Shown one piece after another: positions 1 to 8,414 of a stretch of 49,976 nucleotides of DNA (the stretch's first letter is position 1; each line of letters opens with the position of its first letter). This DNA comes from Capnocytophaga sp. (GTDB lineage: Bacteria > Bacteroidota > Bacteroidia > Flavobacteriales > Flavobacteriaceae), in the NCBI GenBank assembly GCA_030538675.1, contig JAUNTM010000007.1, forward strand, positions 4,313 to 54,288, written 5' to 3'. The notes under the pieces are model-generated. The model was not told where the DNA came from, ran no database searches, and saw only the letters and a list, made by a program, of their open reading frames with translations. A program made the translations under genes and the position numbers.

Positions 1-1
1 A

Positions 2-49
2 GGCGTACAGAAATTCGCCGAATGGTATAAAAATCAGGATATTGTGTGA
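2..49 (+). CDS. C-terminal end of a sugar-nucleotide epimerase-like protein (partial)
   Basis: Only the last 15 codons are inside the window, ending GVQKFAEWYKNQDIV before a TGA at 47-49. The pattern (G-x-x-K-F-x-x-W-Y-K just before the stop) resembles the extreme C-terminus of short-chain NAD-dependent epimerases/dehydratases of the UDP-glucuronate 4-epimerase type, which act on nucleotide sugars for capsule or LPS synthesis. The identification rests on this short tail alone; the body of the gene lies upstream of the window. Confidence 0.5.
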   Translation, partial: GVQKFAEWYKNQDIV

Positions 50-270
50 TTTTTTCAGAAAAAAACTAAATCAATAGAAAACTTGCCCGTAACGCTGTGT
101 TTATGAGTGTTGTACGAAAGAATATTTGAAAGAAAAACGGGATTTTTTTGTATTTTGGAATGTGGAGATGCGTAATTGATTGATTTTTAGGGAGAAATAA
201 ATTTGAAAAAATGATTTGTAGAATTTATACGTTAGCCGATATATCACGAAAAAATTCTGCATAAAAAATT

Positions 271-306
271 AAAAGTTGTCTTTTTAGGCAACTTTTTGTA
301 TATTTG
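271..306 (+). promoter_or_regulatory. Promoter of the toxin-antitoxin locus, overlapping a hairpin
   Basis: TATATTTG at 299-306 fits the Bacteroidota -7 consensus TAnnTTTG, with TTG at 276-278 as -33 (20-nt spacer). The ATG of the toxin remnant lies 9 nt downstream. The same stretch holds an inverted repeat, AAAAGTTG (271-278) and CAACTTTT, followed by T-rich sequence. That could be the terminator of the upstream gene or an operator for the antitoxin, which in HigBA systems represses its own promoter. Which one applies cannot be decided from sequence. Confidence 0.5.
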
Positions 307-315
307 CAATTAATT

Positions 316-655
316 ATGGAGAACAAAAAAATTAGAAATGTTTTCGCTTACAAAAATTACTTTCTTGACTTCTTTCAAAAACAGAAGCCGAAAGTAAAAG
401 AAAAAATATTGTGGACGATTATGGTAATTGAAACAGTTGAAAAAAATCCTTCTGAATATTTCAAACATTTGTAAGGAACGGACGGTCTTTATGAGATACG
501 AGTTCGGAAGTGATATTTTCAGGATTTTTTGTTTCTTCGACGAAGGAAAACTTGTGGTCTTAATGAATGGATTTCAAAAGAAAACACAAAAAACACCAAA
601 AAAAGAAATTGAAAAAGCACTTAAAATAAAAGAAGAATATAAAAATGAAAAATAA
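316..655 (+). pseudogene. Broken HigB/RelE-family (Gp49-like) toxin gene
   Basis: Translation from the ATG at 316 begins MENKKIRNVFAYKNYFLDFF and continues as a HigB-like N-terminus, but stops at TAA 472-474 after 52 codons. The same frame then reads GTDGLYEIRV, which is expected toxin sequence, until it is lost near 502-511. The C-terminal part (SDIFRIFCFFDEGKLVVLMN and onward) continues in a different frame to 655. One nonsense codon plus one frameshift therefore separate three recognisable pieces of a protein of about 110 residues. HigB toxins are ribosome-dependent mRNA interferases. This copy should be inactive unless both lesions are sequencing errors. Its end overlaps the antitoxin start by 11 nt, as usual for such operons. 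Confidence 0.75.
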
Positions 656-944
656 AAATCTAACATCTCTAACTGATATCCTTGAGAAGGAATATGGAAA
701 GAAAGGAACAAAAAAACGCGATGATTTTGAAAAAGGTTTTGAGGAATTTAAACTCGGAATTCTGATTCAACAAGCAAGACTTGAAAAAGGTCTTACACAG
801 GAACAACTTGCTGAAAAATGTGGTACAAATAAAGGATACATTTCAAAAGTTGAAAATAATATCAAAGATGTCCGGCTTTCTACCTTGCAAAAAATCGTAG
901 AAATCGGTCTTGGCGGAAAATTACAGCTTGGAATCAAGCTTTAA
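645..944 (+). CDS. XRE-family HTH antitoxin (HigA-like)
   Basis: The 99-residue protein has a lysine-rich N-terminal arm (about 1-35) and a helix-turn-helix of the Cro/cI type at about 38-92 (LIQQARLEKGLTQEQLAEKC, then GYISKVENN). This is the antitoxin layout of HigBA loci with toxin first: it neutralises the toxin and represses the operon. The start lies inside the last codons of the toxin remnant, so the two were translationally coupled. The frame is intact although the toxin is broken, so it may now act only as a DNA-binding regulator or as an antidote to a related toxin elsewhere. Confidence 0.85.
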   Translation: MKNKNLTSLTDILEKEYGKKGTKKRDDFEKGFEEFKLGILIQQARLEKGLTQEQLAEKCGTNKGYISKVENNIKDVRLSTLQKIVEIGLGGKLQLGIKL

Positions 945-1083
945 ATAAAAACTACCGATAACATTGGGATTGTAAAAGTGAGGTGGGAAGTTCCTTTGCG
1001 TTGAAAATCATGCAAGCCTACACCGAAAACAGAAATAACGGCGAAAAACAGCCTGTTTTTTGTTTATTAAGACCCGAAAAACA

Positions 1084-1539
1084 ATGAAAGCAAAAGGTAT
1101 TTGGTACAGTTCGGTAATGTTGTGGTTTTTGACTACTGCCATACTTTTGGTCATTTATCCCACGCTCCCCGAGGTTGTTCCCACACACTTGGATTTCACG
1201 GGCGAAGTGGACAGCTACGCCGGCAAAGAAGCGGTTTTTGTGCTTTCCGGCATCAATCTTTTGCTGATGTTACTATTTCTTTTTTGCCGAAAAAACGTAC
1301 AGCATCTCAATTATCCTTTTGCAATAAATGGCGAAAACCGAGAGCGGGCATACAGAGGAATGTTGCTGTTTTTGAGTATTTTTTCGTTGGTTGTGAACGT
1401 CCTTTATTTCGCCATTGCATACGCTTTTTACGTAGTGGAAGCCCCCGAATCAACGGTGTTTATCATTCTCATTATGACAGGCTTGTATCTGGCGAGTACG
1501 GTTTTTACAGTTTATTTTTTCAAGCGGAAAAAATCGTAA
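1084..1539 (+). CDS. DUF1648-type small membrane protein
   Basis: The 151-residue protein has four hydrophobic segments (about 9-25, 53-70, 90-115 and 125-145). Between the first two is the hallmark of DUF1648 proteins: LPEVVPTHLDFTGEVDSYAGK, a 'P-x-H-x-x-x-x-G-x-x-D' loop. Family members (related to the SdpI region) are membrane proteins of mostly unknown role. The ATG at 1084 is preferred over an in-frame TTG at 1060 because hydrophobic sequence starts soon after it. It converges with the nuclease gene, leaving only 4 nt between stops. The 139-nt gap before it holds nothing I recognise. Confidence 0.7.
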   Translation: MKAKGIWYSSVMLWFLTTAILLVIYPTLPEVVPTHLDFTGEVDSYAGKEAVFVLSGINLLLMLLFLFCRKNVQHLNYPFAINGENRERAYRGMLLFLSIFSLVVNVLYFAIAYAFYVVEAPESTVFIILIMTGLYLASTVFTVYFFKRKKS

Positions 1540-1543
1540 TATC

Positions 1544-2032
1544 TTACTTTTTCCGCTTTTCGGCACGCCATTTCCAAGGCGGTGTGGGGTTGGAGTCGTT
1601 CCAAAGTCCGAGTTGTTTTTGCCGGGCTTCTTTTTCGGCGGCAGCATAATTTTTGGAATTGTCATAAGCCGTGTAATGCCACGCCAACCCCGAGCGAATC
1701 ATCTGTAAGCCGACATCGGTGCTGTCGGGGGTAAATACTTTGACGACTTTCCTGCCGTAGCGGTCGGTGTCCTCAATTTGGATATAAACCTGCTTCCGGA
1801 AGATGTAATCCGAGAGCTGTTGTTTTGATTTTTGGCTGTACGGCTGTCCTTTTTCGGGAGCATCGATGCCGTGTATCCGCAGGCGTACTTCGGTTTTATC
1901 CCCCGTAAGGGCAACGAACGAATCGCCGTCGGAAATCTGCGTTACGGTAAGCATCTCATCAAACCGCGGTTTTTCGGAAAAAAGACCGCAACCCGACAAC
2001 AATAAGGCAATTACGAATGAGAAACACCTCAT
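1544..2032 (-). CDS. Secreted thermonuclease-like lipoprotein (SNase family)
   Basis: The 162-residue protein starts with a lipoprotein signal (MRCFSFVIALLLSGCG; lipobox Cys at 15), so it should be anchored in an envelope membrane. Residues about 27-155 form a staphylococcal-nuclease OB fold. The catalytic signature is visible: the DGDSF Asp, the Arg and Asp/Glu of RLRIHGIDAPEKGQ, and the Arg of DRYGRKV. Such enzymes cleave DNA and RNA with calcium. Its ATG overlaps the stop of the MarC gene (ATGA), so the two are co-transcribed and probably translationally coupled. Substrate and physiological role are not evident from context. Confidence 0.85.
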   Translation of the reverse strand: MRCFSFVIALLLSGCGLFSEKPRFDEMLTVTQISDGDSFVALTGDKTEVRLRIHGIDAPEKGQPYSQKSKQQLSDYIFRKQVYIQIEDTDRYGRKVVKVFTPDSTDVGLQMIRSGLAWHYTAYDNSKNYAAAEKEARQKQLGLWNDSNPTPPWKWRAEKRKK

Positions 2033-2652
2033 ATATCAAAGGTCATTTTCAATCCTTGGATGAACATATTCGTCCCGATGATGGCGATGATAAGTCCCAT
2101 AATTTTACCCAATACGGTGATGACGTTTTTGCCCAAACGCTTGACGATGATACGGCTGAAAGAAAACGCTATGTGGTTCATCCCGATGACGATAGCCGCT
2201 ATCAAAATCGTGATGAGCAGATGGACGTAACTGACGTTGGACACGAAATTCATCGCCGTAACAATCGTGCCGGGACCGGCAATAAACGGAATGGCGAGCG
2301 GCGTTATTGCCACGCTGTCGTCCGTATCTTCTACGATTCCGCTGTTTTTTACGGTCGATTTTTTGGAAAGAATCATCTCAAATCCCACGTAAAATATCAG
2401 TAATCCGCCCGTGATTTTGAACGAAGGAATGGTAATGTCGAACAATTCAAAAATGTATTTGCCGAGCAAAATAAACGCCGTGAGCAGGACAAATGCCGTG
2501 AGACAGGCTTTTTTGGCGATGCGTTTTTTGGCGGCATCATCCTTATCCTCCACCACGCCGAGGAAAACCGGAACGTTGGTAATCGGATTGGTAATAGCGA
2601 AAAGCCCTGTAAAAACAGATAGCGAAAAGGTAAATAGTTGGTCCATTTTCAT
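2029..2652 (-). CDS. MarC family integral membrane protein
   Basis: The 207-residue protein has about six membrane segments and the MarC family features: FTGLFAITNPITNVPVFLG near the N-terminus and the conserved PLAIPFIAGPGTIVTA in the middle. Despite the name, the family has no proven role in multiple antibiotic resistance, and its substrate is unknown. It is the first gene of a two-gene minus-strand unit with the secreted nuclease and is transcribed from its own promoter at 2667, back to back with the DAACS symporter gene. Confidence 0.88.
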   Translation of the reverse strand: MKMDQLFTFSLSVFTGLFAITNPITNVPVFLGVVEDKDDAAKKRIAKKACLTAFVLLTAFILLGKYIFELFDITIPSFKITGGLLIFYVGFEMILSKKSTVKNSGIVEDTDDSVAITPLAIPFIAGPGTIVTAMNFVSNVSYVHLLITILIAAIVIGMNHIAFSFSRIIVKRLGKNVITVLGKIMGLIIAIIGTNMFIQGLKMTFDI

Positions 2653-2666
2653 TATTTTAATAGGGG

Positions 2667-2697
2667 CAAAAATAGAATAATTTTAAGAACTTCACAA
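2667..2697 (-). promoter_or_regulatory. Promoter for MarC and nuclease genes
   Basis: On the minus strand TATTTTTG (plus 2667-2674) matches TAnnTTTG, with TTG (plus 2695-2697) 20 nt upstream as -33. It lies 14 nt upstream of the MarC start codon. Confidence 0.6.
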
Positions 2698-2714
2698 TAA
2701 CTAATTATTTTTAT

Positions 2715-2722
2715 TACTTTTG
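2715..2722 (+). promoter_or_regulatory. Promoter -7 element for the DAACS symporter gene
   Basis: TACTTTTG fits TAnnTTTG and lies 65 nt upstream of the symporter ATG. No clear -33 element was identified. It is divergent from the MarC promoter. Confidence 0.5.
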
Positions 2723-2787
2723 TTGAATTCGAGTCTGGTTATACAAACCAATAGTGTTGTTTTTCATAATTTTAAATGCCTTTTTGA

Positions 2788-3951
2788 ATGATGTCCAAAA
2801 TATTCTCGAACTTATTGTTCAAAGTCGTTGTTGCCATTGCGCTCGGTATCGTTGCCGGACTGTATTTCCCCGAATGGGCAAATCGTATTTTGGCGACGTT
2901 CAACGGTATTTTCAGTCAGTTTTTGTCGTTTTCAATTCCGCTGATTATTATGGGATTGGTGATGCCTGCCATTGCAGATTTAAAATCGAATGCGGGCCGG
3001 CTTTTGGTTATTACCATCGGCATTGCGTATGCGTCCACGTTTTTGTCGGGTTTTATGACGTATTTTGTCAGTGAAGCCGTATTTCCGTCGCTCATAACCA
3101 ATGACGGCTTCGCTTCCGCAGAAGCCGGCGGACGGGAATTGCTACCGTATTTTTCGCTCGAAATTCCGCCCATACTCGGTGTGATGCCGGCACTCGTACT
3201 GGCATTTATGGTCGGGTTGGGGCTGGCGTTCAAAAGCAATTCTACGCTCGGCGGAGTCATCAAAGATTTTCAAGAAATTATCGTAAAAGTAATTGAAAAA
3301 GTCATTATTCCGTTGCTTCCATTCTTCATTATGGGGATTTTTGCCGAAATGGCGTACAGCGGAAAAGTGGCTTCGGTACTTTCGGTTTTCGTGAAAATCA
3401 TCGGGGTTATTTTCGTGATGCACATCGGTTTGCTTTTGTTCCAATACGGAATTGCGGGTTTGGTTTCGGGTCGAAATCCGCTGAAAGCCTTACTGACGAT
3501 GATGCCTGCGTATTTTACGGCACTCGGCACGCAGTCATCGGCAGCGACCATTCCGGTAACGCTCAGGCAAGTACAGCAAAACAAGGTGTCGCCCGATATT
3601 GCGGGATTTGTCGTGCCGCTCTGTGCGACCATTCATTTGGCAGGCAGCACGATGAAAATCGTGGCGTGTACGCTGGCACTTTTCCTGATGCAGGGCAACG
3701 GGTATGATTTTAATCTTTTTGCGGGATTTATTCTGATGCTCGGTATCGTGATGATTGCCGCTCCGGGCGTTCCGGGCGGTGCGATAATGGCGGCGGTGGG
3801 CGTACTGCAGTCGATGATGGGATTTGACCAGAACGCCATTGCCCTGATGATTGCATTATACATCGCGATGGACAGCTTCGGGACGGCTTGCAACGTAACA
3901 GGCGACGGTGCTATTGCTCTTATAATCAATAAAATATATAAAAAACCATGA
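2788..3951 (+). CDS. Dicarboxylate/amino acid:cation symporter (DAACS family)
   Basis: The 387-residue protein is a hydrophobic carrier of the glutamate/dicarboxylate transporter fold. Supporting motifs are ALGTQSSAATIPVTL (the serine-rich re-entrant loop), PLCATIHLAGS in the place of the usual P-L-G-A-T-x-N-x-D-G, and MDSFGTACNVTGDGA near the C-terminus (the cation/substrate N-V-x-G-D motif). It should import a dicarboxylate or acidic/neutral amino acid with Na+ or H+ across the inner membrane; the exact substrate is not predictable. Its stop overlaps the nitroreductase start (ATGA at 3948), so they form an operon. An alternative start three bases downstream (2791) is equally possible. Confidence 0.88.
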   Translation: MMSKIFSNLLFKVVVAIALGIVAGLYFPEWANRILATFNGIFSQFLSFSIPLIIMGLVMPAIADLKSNAGRLLVITIGIAYASTFLSGFMTYFVSEAVFPSLITNDGFASAEAGGRELLPYFSLEIPPILGVMPALVLAFMVGLGLAFKSNSTLGGVIKDFQEIIVKVIEKVIIPLLPFFIMGIFAEMAYSGKVASVLSVFVKIIGVIFVMHIGLLLFQYGIAGLVSGRNPLKALLTMMPAYFTALGTQSSAATIPVTLRQVQQNKVSPDIAGFVVPLCATIHLAGSTMKIVACTLALFLMQGNGYDFNLFAGFILMLGIVMIAAPGVPGGAIMAAVGVLQSMMGFDQNAIALMIALYIAMDSFGTACNVTGDGAIALIINKIYKKP

Positions 3952-4460
3952 AAACTCACGAAATTCTCTATCAAATCATCGAAGAAAGAAAAAGCCATTA
4001 CCCGTCGGAATACATCCAAAGTACGCCGATAGATACTGAAATCATCGGCAAAATACTACATTCGGCTACTTTCGCTCCCAATCACCGGAAAACCGAACCG
4101 TGGCGGCTCAAAGCATTCCGCGAAAGCGAAAAAAATGATTTGGGAATAAAAATGGCTTCTCTCTACAAAGAAACTACCCCCGAAGAAAAATTCTCGCAAC
4201 GAAAATACGACGAAATCATCCAAAAAGCTGAAAAATCGGATACAATCATCAGTATTTGCATCCGTTTTAGCGGGAAAGTACCGCAATGGGAAGAAATTGC
4301 TGCCGTAGCGATGGGTGTCCAAAACATGTATCTGATGTGTACGGCATACGGTTTGGGCTGTTATTGGAGTACGCCCGGATTTGTAGGCAAACTCAAAGAA
4401 TATTTGCTTCTGGACGAACAAACGGAATGCTACGGATTGTTCTATATCGGGAAAATATAA
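3948..4460 (+). CDS. Nitroreductase family protein (YdjA-like, FMN-dependent)
   Basis: The 170-residue protein has the short nitroreductase layout: an early R-x-S/H-Y segment, ATFAPNHRKTEPWRLKAF (phosphate and FMN binding), and EEIAAVAMGVQNMYLMCTAYGLGCYW (dimer and FMN helix). Relatives reduce nitro compounds, quinones or enones with NAD(P)H, and the natural substrate is generally unknown. It overlaps the upstream symporter by 4 nt. It ends 3 nt before the convergent brnQ gene; I see no terminator between them. Confidence 0.85.
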   Translation: MKTHEILYQIIEERKSHYPSEYIQSTPIDTEIIGKILHSATFAPNHRKTEPWRLKAFRESEKNDLGIKMASLYKETTPEEKFSQRKYDEIIQKAEKSDTIISICIRFSGKVPQWEEIAAVAMGVQNMYLMCTAYGLGCYWSTPGFVGKLKEYLLLDEQTECYGLFYIGKI

Positions 4461-4463
4461 CGT

Positions 4464-5762
4464 TTACTTCATCCGCCGGCTCACCAAAGCGAAGGCTACA
4501 AATGCCACAAACGAAGGAAGTACCCATTCTAAACTGTGTTCGCTGAGCGGAATCGTATTTTTGAATTCGTATACGTAGAACAGATTGATTTCCATGTTTT
4601 CCAATACGGAAATAAACGATACTACCGCAGCCGCTACGATGGCCGCAATGTAAGGAAGCCGCGTTTTGACCAATCGTCCGAAAAGCAATACGTACACTAT
4701 CAATACAAATGTAATAGGATAGACAAACAATAAGATATTGACCGCATATCGGATGATTTCATCTACGCTATTGACCGACAAAAAAGCAGAAACCAACACA
4801 CAGGCAATAACTCCATAGCGGTATGAAATCCGTCCTGACGAAATCCGCTCGACGAACATGCCTGTTGCGGAAGTCAGCGCAATCGCCGTGGTGAGGCACG
4901 CAAAAGCAATCGCTACCGATATGACGTATGTACCGCTACTGCCCAGTATGGATTGTGAAATATACAGCAGCAAATCGGTACGCGAAACGCTTTGAGTAAA
5001 CGCCAAATCGGTAGTGGCACCGAGATAAATGAGCCCGCCGTAAATGAAAAGCAATGCTGCTGTAGAGACAATTCCCGCCGCAATCGTAACTTTGGTGCGC
5101 TCGCCCACAGATGTATACCCGCTATTGATGACTGCCGAGATGATAATGCCCGCAAAAATAACCGAAGCCAGCACGTCGAGCGTCTGATATCCTTCGGTAA
5201 ATCCAAACATGAAGGCTTGCGTAGTGTCCAATGTCGCTACCGCAGGGGCTTGTGCCGGGTATAAAATCCCTAAAACAACCAATGCCAACAAAGATACCAA
5301 AAGGAAAGGCGTGAGTACCTTACCGATAATGTCTACTATTTTGGTCTGCGAAATGGATAACGCCAATACAACCGCAAAGAAAATCACGGAAAAAACGATG
5401 TTGTCAAACCACGGAAACGAAGGTGCGATACCTATTTCGTAGGTTGTCGCCCCTGTACGCGGTATCGCTACCATAGGTCCTATACAAAGAATAATGAGCA
5501 ACGCCAGTACATCAATGAACTTGGGATGTATTTTTTTTCCTAAATCAAAAAACGAAGTTCCCGAAACAGCGACCATCAGTACTCCGAGAAAAGGAGCTAA
5601 AATAGCCGTACTAAAAAATCCGATGAGCGATGCCGGCCACTGCCCGCCCGCTACAAGCCCAATGTAAGGCGGTAATATCAAATTGCCTGCCCCGAAGAAC
5701 ATCGCAAAAAGAGCAAATCCGACGGTGATTATCGTGATGGTTTTATTTTTCTTTGATTGCAT
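4464..5762 (-). CDS. brnQ: Branched-chain amino acid:cation symporter BrnQ
   Basis: The 432-residue protein has about 12 membrane segments. The N-terminal FALFAMFFGAGNLILPPYIG is the diagnostic BrnQ/LivCS signature. Later conserved parts include FTEGYQTLDVLASVIFAGII and ALTSATGMFVERISSGRISY. It takes up leucine, isoleucine and valine with Na+ or H+ across the inner membrane. The gene stands alone on the minus strand; a clear TAnnTTTG promoter was not found in the about 100 AT-rich bases upstream. Length and motifs match the family without visible damage. Confidence 0.93.
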   Translation of the reverse strand: MQSKKNKTITIITVGFALFAMFFGAGNLILPPYIGLVAGGQWPASLIGFFSTAILAPFLGVLMVAVSGTSFFDLGKKIHPKFIDVLALLIILCIGPMVAIPRTGATTYEIGIAPSFPWFDNIVFSVIFFAVVLALSISQTKIVDIIGKVLTPFLLVSLLALVVLGILYPAQAPAVATLDTTQAFMFGFTEGYQTLDVLASVIFAGIIISAVINSGYTSVGERTKVTIAAGIVSTAALLFIYGGLIYLGATTDLAFTQSVSRTDLLLYISQSILGSSGTYVISVAIAFACLTTAIALTSATGMFVERISSGRISYRYGVIACVLVSAFLSVNSVDEIIRYAVNILLFVYPITFVLIVYVLLFGRLVKTRLPYIAAIVAAAVVSFISVLENMEINLFYVYEFKNTIPLSEHSLEWVLPSFVAFVAFALVSRRMK

Positions 5763-5865
5763 GGAAAGTATCTATTATGGAAAAAATATTTTTTCGTATA
5801 TATCGCTATCGAAATAAAATACAAATCACGGAAATATATTCGGAAAATACAATGTTTTTTTAAGT

Positions 5866-6378
5866 TTATGGTTGTTTTTCAAGCGCCACGATGCGGTCTA
5901 CAAGCTCTCTGAGTTCGTACATTTGTGGTACGCCCCTACTGCGGTTAAAACGCGCGAAGAAATACAATAAAACCCACATTATCAGCATAATAGCCATGAC
6001 AATTATATCCCATGTGAAATTTTGACCAAGTCTGTGATGCGAATATGCCATCGCTGCAAAAAAAATAAATATGCCTGCAATGGCAAAATGCAAAAACATA
6101 AAGAACGTCCACAACGTTGGGTCAGGACCAAAAAGCCCGCGTATGTGCGTTGTATTGTCCTCATTGGCTTCAAATTCAAGATGCAGGTGCGGCGAATAGT
6201 ACTTTCGTTTGCTCTGCGGCAGCTGTAACCACACGTGCGTATCCGATATTTTGATGTCGTACATTTTGCCCATTTCTTCTTTTAGACGTTGGGTATTGGC
6301 AGTAAGCGCTTCGGGCGAAAGCGGACTTTCATGATAAAATCGGGGGCGTAGCGGAATGCTTTTGTCAAGTGTTTTCAT
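5866..6378 (-). CDS. Uncharacterised two-TM protein
   Basis: I do not recognise a named family. From the ATG at 6378 the protein has 170 residues: a soluble N-terminal part of about 95 residues with a strand-rich section (KISDTHVWLQLPQ, then HLHLEFEAN), two adjacent membrane helices (about 100-120 and 127-147), and a short charged tail ending in a possible helix. Topology suggests both ends face the cytoplasm. A longer reading begins at a TTG codon (6402), but ATG is preferred. It is transcribed divergently from the TPR regulator at 6525. Confidence 0.6.
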   Translation of the reverse strand: MKTLDKSIPLRPRFYHESPLSPEALTANTQRLKEEMGKMYDIKISDTHVWLQLPQSKRKYYSPHLHLEFEANEDNTTHIRGLFGPDPTLWTFFMFLHFAIAGIFIFFAAMAYSHHRLGQNFTWDIIVMAIMLIMWVLLYFFARFNRSRGVPQMYELRELVDRIVALEKQP

Positions 6379-6476
6379 AGTCAAGGTGTTAGTGCGTGCC
6401 AAAGTAGCTATATTTATCGGATTGTCAAAATTAAATTTTAAAAGGGTCTGTTTTTTTTATAATTTCATTGCACGTG

Positions 6477-6505
6477 TTGAGCGTCTAAAATAATTTTGTA
6501 TCTTG
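6477..6505 (+). promoter_or_regulatory. Promoter region of the TPR-HTH regulator gene
   Basis: TAATTTTG (6491-6498) matches TAnnTTTG exactly but lacks a well-spaced -33. TATCTTG (6499-6505) is one base short of consensus yet has TTG at 6477-6479 spaced by 19 nt. One of the two is likely the -7 element; the ATG follows at 6525. Confidence 0.45.
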
Positions 6506-6524
6506 CCGAAAATCATATCAAATT

Positions 6525-8333
6525 ATGAATATATCTCGTCTGTTTTTTCATTGGGCGGCATTGTTTTACGTATGTGTAATGCCTGTATCGGTATCGGGGC
6601 AAACGATGGGAAAAGAAGCCCAATCGGTAATGAATAAACTCGAAGAAATAACCTTTTCGGGGAAAGCTCATGAGGCACTTACCCTTTTGGAAAAGGCCGT
6701 GAATGAAGATTATACCGATTTTGAAAAGGCTTTTTTCTACGCACACCGCAGTGGTTTTTTGGTGGCTATTGATAGCTTGGTGGCTTCCAAAGCATCTGCC
6801 GACCAAAGCCTCTATTACGCAGAAAAATCGGGCGCAGACCAAGCCAAAGCCGTAGCATTGCGGGCTCAGGCATTTCTCGCCTTGATACTCAACGAACCCG
6901 ACCAAGCCATGGATTTTGCTCAACAAGGGGTTGCCATTCTCAATGATACGCCCGACAAAAACTATACTTTATATTCGCTCAACTATATCATATACAGCAT
7001 ATACAGCAAGTGGAAAAATGCGGATAAAATGGAAACTTACATCCGAAAATGTGAACAAAATGTACTTCCTGCAAACAATGCCAATCGGTTGGCAAATGTT
7101 TACAACGGACTATCGAGTACGCTTTTGTACAAATACCAACAACTTTCGGACAAAACCTATGCCGATAGCAGCATGACCTACTCGCACAAAGCATTTGAAC
7201 TGTACAATCACCATCCTGAAAAAGTAAGTGTCAATACGTTTGTCATCACTTGCATCAATATTGCCAATTTTTACCTCGAACACGCTACCGAACCTCTGCC
7301 AATACGCCAGCGCGAAGCCTTCCGGTATTTGGCTCTTGCCGAAAAAGAACTTACAAGCAAACAAATAGAAAGCAACAAATGGCTTAATATCTATGGTATA
7401 AAAAGTAGTTTTGCCTTGCAAGAAAGCAATCTTACCCAAGCCGAAGCCTATCTCATGCAGGGGCTTTTTCACATACAAAAAGCTGCCGCCCCCGACCTCA
7501 ATGCCGAATATACGTTTTTTACCCAATTGGCCGATATTGCGTCTCAAAAAGGCGATTACAAAGCCGCTTTCGAATACCAACGGCGCGCCGAAACCATACT
7601 GAGGAATATTTTTAACCAACGGCAATTATTCAACATACAAAAACTTGAAATACAGTACGAAACGCAAAAAAAAAATCAAGAACTATACTTACTCAACCAA
7701 CAAAAAGAATCTGAACGGCAGCAGAAATTCCTCTATCTCGGCATAGCAGCCGCTTCTGTGCTCGGGCTCGGCTCCATGTTCAGGGCATACCACCTGAGAA
7801 TACGGTTGGAGAAAGAAAAAGAAACCATGTGGGAACTCGAAAAGCAAGAAGCCGAAACCCAAATGAAATTTGAAAAAGAAGAGCAAGCCCGCCTAAAAGC
7901 CGAACAAGCATTGCTCGAACTTCAACAAGAACAATTACGAAAAGAAATGCTCGCCTCCAATCTTATCATCGACCGAAAAAATGATATGCTAAGACGAATA
8001 CAAGACAAAATCAACGAAGGCGCATCACAAGAAGTCCGGAATATGCTGAAAAACCACGTCGTGATAAATTCCGATTTCGAAGAAGTAAAATCACATATCA
8101 ACCAATTACATCCTACTTTTTTCAAACAACTTGAGGAATATGCCAACCAAAAACTTACGTATCTCGACAAAAAATATTGCTCATACATCTATTTGAATAT
8201 GAACAATAAACAAATTGCGCAGGCGCTGCATGTAGGAACCCAGACCGTACGCACTTTCAAATACCGGCTCAAGCAAAAATTTGATGTTGACAAAGGCGTT
8301 GATTTAGAGTCTTTTATACAAAAAATAAGCTGA
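6525..8333 (+). CDS. TPR sensor with single TM helix and C-terminal LuxR-like HTH
   Basis: The 602-residue protein carries a signal peptide (1-26), a periplasmic helical-repeat region (about 30-390, TPR-like), one membrane helix at about 402-421 (FLYLGIAAASVLGLGSMF), a charged coiled coil (about 425-475) and a C-terminal HTH (about 548-600: NMNNKQIAQALHVGTQTVRT). Bacteroidota have many one-component regulators of this build, in which the periplasmic repeats sense something and the cytoplasmic HTH binds DNA from the membrane. The coiled coil probably dimerises it. Targets are unknown; the adjacent genes are a two-TM protein upstream and a convergent peptidase downstream. Confidence 0.75.
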   Translation: MNISRLFFHWAALFYVCVMPVSVSGQTMGKEAQSVMNKLEEITFSGKAHEALTLLEKAVNEDYTDFEKAFFYAHRSGFLVAIDSLVASKASADQSLYYAEKSGADQAKAVALRAQAFLALILNEPDQAMDFAQQGVAILNDTPDKNYTLYSLNYIIYSIYSKWKNADKMETYIRKCEQNVLPANNANRLANVYNGLSSTLLYKYQQLSDKTYADSSMTYSHKAFELYNHHPEKVSVNTFVITCINIANFYLEHATEPLPIRQREAFRYLALAEKELTSKQIESNKWLNIYGIKSSFALQESNLTQAEAYLMQGLFHIQKAAAPDLNAEYTFFTQLADIASQKGDYKAAFEYQRRAETILRNIFNQRQLFNIQKLEIQYETQKKNQELYLLNQQKESERQQKFLYLGIAAASVLGLGSMFRAYHLRIRLEKEKETMWELEKQEAETQMKFEKEEQARLKAEQALLELQQEQLRKEMLASNLIIDRKNDMLRRIQDKINEGASQEVRNMLKNHVVINSDFEEVKSHINQLHPTFFKQLEEYANQKLTYLDKKYCSYIYLNMNNKQIAQALHVGTQTVRTFKYRLKQKFDVDKGVDLESFIQKIS

Positions 8334-8358
8334 TAAGAAAGCTCCCTCCAACCAAAAA

Positions 8359-8393
8359 TAAAATGCAGAAAACGATTCATTTTCTACATTTTA
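8359..8393. terminator. Bidirectional hairpin between convergent genes
   Basis: Arms 8359-8372 and 8380-8393 pair over 14 positions with one mismatch, around a 7-nt loop. A-rich left and T-rich right flanks suit termination in both directions, serving the TPR regulator (+) and the S9 peptidase (-). Confidence 0.65.
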
Positions 8394-8414
8394 TCATTTT
8401 ACAGTTTTTATTTC

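Noticed and set aside
1101-1649. Open frame of 182 codons on the plus strand
   Set aside because: It is a shifted reading of the DUF1648 gene running into the nuclease gene; the 1084 frame has clear membrane segments and the family loop.
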